A stretch of DNA of 13,914 bases from an uncultured Phascolarctobacterium sp. Lineage in GTDB: Bacteria > Bacillota > Negativicutes > Acidaminococcales > Acidaminococcaceae. Of the stretch, positions 12,236 to 13,914 are shown in pieces. The stretch covers positions 1 through 13,914 of the forward strand of contig CAKQHU010000018.1 in NCBI GenBank assembly GCA_934234275.1, given 5' to 3'. Under the pieces are notes generated by a model, which was not told the origin of the DNA, did no database searches, and was given only the letters and a program-made list of their open reading frames with translations. Both the position numbers and the translations under genes were made by a program. Each line of letters opens with the position of its first letter. Position 1 is the stretch's first letter.

Positions 12236-13246
12236 TTACTCATTTTGAAAGCCCGTCATCTTCTTGGCATGCTCAATATCTTGCTGTAACTCTCTTAAAT
12301 TACAACCGAGGCATCCCAAAAGATTATCGCATCTGCTGCATTTTATTTTTACTATTTCTTCTATACTACGTAAATGCATCATGATTTCCCGATCTTCTTT
12401 TCTGCGCAGCTCCTGTATGGACTCATTGTTTTTGCAAGAAAAGACTTCTTGAAAAGCTTGCAAGTTATTCTGACTTTTAACTATAGCAAAAACAATTGTA
12501 TCAAACAAAACTGCAAAGCCTTCGTCAATAAGCACTTTATGAAAATATTGCGCTACATCATACGGATTATGACGAAATGCACCACAACCCCAAGCACCGA
12601 GAATAAGATTTTTATAGCCTCTATGTGCTACCATAGACAAAAAATAGCGAATTCTTCTCAGCATCATTAAAGTCAGGTCAGGTTTATATACCTTCATGCT
12701 ACGCAAATTTGGCGCAGGCACGGTCGCAACAGCAACATTATATGGTTCTGCCAACAGATTCAGACTTGCATCACGAAATACACAAACATTTTTTGAAAGC
12801 AGCATATAATCGGAATACAGCGGCGAATTGAGGCCTCTGTTGTAATCATAATAATGTTGCGCTGCTTCCGCTGTCAAAGATGCATAAAGCGTACTGCAAC
12901 GGCACAGCGATTCTTCTTGTGCGCGCGCACCGGTTAAAAAGCCGCCGCCTTTGTGAGTAGCAGACGCAAAATTCATTACCAACGGATTATCTATCACTTT
13001 AGCAGCTTCAAAGGAATCTTTTTCGACTACTGTAATTTTAGCATACTGATCCTGCTGCTGACGAAACTTAGGATAATAAAGTCCTGTATAGATTTTTTCC
13101 AGATCAATAGGAGAAAATAACTCTACTTCAGTAAAAGACTGCTCATTACGCTTCACCAACGAAATGTTTTTTCCATTCAAGTTATACTTTTCTAAGCGTG
13201 TAATCTCCTGTGTTTCGTCTGCTACTTGCATAAGTACGTAATCCAT
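12236..13246 (-). CDS. Bacterial-type poly(ADP-ribose) glycohydrolase (TIGR02452-like) with Cys4 tail
   Basis: The 336-residue soluble protein carries the bacterial PARG signature G-G-G-x(7)-Q-E-E within ATHKGGGFLTGARAQEESLCR (GGG 100-102, Q110-E111-E112), the second Glu being the catalytic position in this family. The preceding VMNFASATHKG strand and the later LILGAWGCGAFRHNPYDVA (214-232) are the macro-domain-like ADP-ribose-binding parts. Such enzymes cleave ADP-ribose from modified protein, nucleic acid or small molecules. Residues about 275-336 are not part of the usual enzyme: a charged helix followed by C303-x2-C306-x5-C312-x2-C315 and another helix, which looks like a small zinc-binding module. 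GGAGG 7 bases upstream supports the start. The gene follows the Pro/Lys-repeat gene by 22 bases, so the two are co-transcribed. Confidence 0.9.
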   Translation of the reverse strand: MDYVLMQVADETQEITRLEKYNLNGKNISLVKRNEQSFTEVELFSPIDLEKIYTGLYYPKFRQQQDQYAKITVVEKDSFEAAKVIDNPLVMNFASATHKGGGFLTGARAQEESLCRCSTLYASLTAEAAQHYYDYNRGLNSPLYSDYMLLSKNVCVFRDASLNLLAEPYNVAVATVPAPNLRSMKVYKPDLTLMMLRRIRYFLSMVAHRGYKNLILGAWGCGAFRHNPYDVAQYFHKVLIDEGFAVLFDTIVFAIVKSQNNLQAFQEVFSCKNNESIQELRRKEDREIMMHLRSIEEIVKIKCSRCDNLLGCLGCNLRELQQDIEHAKKMTGFQNE

Positions 13247-13268
13247 AAGTATACCTCCAAATTATATA

Positions 13269-13914
13269 TTATTTAGCCCACCACGCAGGTTTATGCTTAC
13301 TAATTCTTCCGCCTTCAGGCTTAAAGTGAAAATAAACACCTATTGTTTTAGCTATTTCCACAATATCTTTTAACTCTTGCCCACCAATAATCCATAAATT
13401 ACCATTTTCTTGACGTTTGTCTATATAGGCAACACCTCTTTTTTCCAAAATAGTTATTATGGTCTCTTTTTTCCCTGATGGTTTTATCACTGTAGGCCTT
13501 TTTATATTTTCTTTTTTCATATCTTCAAGATACCATGCATTTTGGGGAGCATTCAATCTAAAATTAAATCCCAACTCAGCAGCTTTTGATACAGTATAGC
13601 CTAATTCATTGCCCCCAATTATCCAAAAGGCTCCTCCTTTACTACGACAATCTTTATACTTCACACCTCTTGATTCCAATAGCTTAATCAATTCTTGTGA
13701 CAGTTGCACTGGTTGCTTTGACTTTGGTGCTGGCGGCTTCGGCGGTTGCACAGTTGACTTCGGTGGCTGCACCATTGGTTTCGGTAGCTGTACCGGCGGC
13801 TTCGGCGGTTGCACAGTTGACTTCGGTGGCTGCACCGTTGGTTTCGGTAGCTGTACCGGCGGCTTCGGCGGTTGCACAGTTGACTTCGGTGGCTGCACCG
13901 TTGGTTTCGGTAGC
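13269..13914 (-). CDS. Pro/Lys heptad-repeat protein with two WIIGG domains (5' end outside the window)
   Basis: The frame is open to the right edge. A GTG at 13898 is just a Val codon inside the repeat with no SD, so the true start lies beyond the window. The visible N-terminal part is a low-complexity array of heptads V-Q-x-P-K-x-x, in 21-residue blocks (VQPPKST, VQPPKPP, VQLPKPT). Two copies of a small domain follow: about 13700-13553 and 13472-13272, each with a helix, G-V-x-Y-x-D-x-R, a G then WIIGG, a helix, and a G-x-x-F-x-F/L strand. The second ends in KHKPAWWAK. I recall this WIIGG-type element as an accessory domain in large Firmicute helicase- or nuclease-like proteins, but cannot confirm it. 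A proline-rich stalk linking something outside the window to two WIIGG domains fits what is seen. It is co-transcribed with the PARG gene. Confidence 0.8.
   Translation of the reverse strand, partial: LPKPTVQPPKSTVQPPKPPVQLPKPTVQPPKSTVQPPKPPVQLPKPMVQPPKSTVQPPKPPAPKSKQPVQLSQELIKLLESRGVKYKDCRSKGGAFWIIGGNELGYTVSKAAELGFNFRLNAPQNAWYLEDMKKENIKRPTVIKPSGKKETIITILEKRGVAYIDKRQENGNLWIIGGQELKDIVEIAKTIGVYFHFKPEGGRISKHKPAWWAK
13732..13914. repeat. 63-bp in-frame tandem repeat, 2.9 copies visible
   Basis: Units start at 13732, 13795 and 13858, and the third is cut by the window edge after 57 bases. The two complete units and the partial third differ from each other at a single visible base (A versus G in ACCRTTGG). 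Each encodes 21 residues, three heptads. Near-identity at the DNA level, including synonymous positions, shows recent expansion by slippage or unequal crossing-over. A degenerate edge continues to about 13700. Confidence 0.95.

Noticed and set aside
13269-13898. Complete 209-residue gene starting at GTG 13898
   Set aside because: The GTG is a Val codon in the heptad repeat, the frame stays open to the window edge and no SD precedes it. The gene is partial.

Overview
The window reads like a piece of chromosome from a diderm Firmicute of the class Negativicutes (a gut genus such as Phascolarctobacterium would fit; this is inference). The promoters are sigma-A-like with strong AAGGAG-type ribosome binding sites and many proteins are Firmicute-like. 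Yet an outer-membrane FadL/OmpP1 beta-barrel, with a signal peptide and a terminal Phe, is encoded in the middle of the window, which requires an outer membrane. Base composition is near-balanced over roughly 2-9.6 kb and visibly AT-richer from about 10.5 to 13.7 kb, where the accessory genes lie. No tRNA, rRNA, CRISPR array or transposase is visible.

Layout, left to right. (1) 1-461, minus: the N-terminal two thirds or so of an exported protein, cut by the window edge. (2) 687-1942, plus: an HTH-like protein followed by a von Willebrand A protein with a full MIDAS motif, ending at a strong hairpin. (3) 2041-8190, minus: a MATE exporter with a palindrome in its promoter; a PHP phosphoesterase and an FAH-family enzyme joined by a 4-base ATGA overlap and closed by an intrinsic terminator; a DUF1847 Cys-rich protein; the FadL/OmpP1 barrel with its own terminator; and a helical, TPR-like cytoplasmic protein. 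(4) 8418-9494, plus: a membrane acyltransferase-3 protein behind a good promoter and a 9-3-9 palindrome, ended by a classic terminator. (5) 9569-10491, minus: a GNAT acetyltransferase and an HxlR regulator, tightly coupled. (6) 10683-11984, minus: an AAA+ ATPase with a DUF4143/nuclease-like C-terminus. (7) 12236-13914, minus: a bacterial PARG-type ADP-ribose glycohydrolase with an extra Cys4 tail, preceded by a Pro/Lys heptad-repeat protein that runs off the right edge.

The most striking signal is non-coding. The AAA+/DUF4143 gene is bracketed by two direct copies (10583-10658 and 12028-12103; 74 of 76 bases identical) of an element made of a 10-base half-site plus two 33-base palindromic units. 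At the same position at the edge of both copies lies a plausible minus-strand promoter, TTGCAT-17 bp-TARAAT. One copy would drive the ATPase gene and the other the GNAT-HxlR pair. The elements could be shared operators, the ends of a mobile cassette, or both. The adjacent pair of Pro/Lys-repeat protein and PARG with a Cys4 tail looks like an uncharacterised ADP-ribose-related accessory operon. The rest of the window is ordinary metabolism, transport and regulation with clear transcription units.
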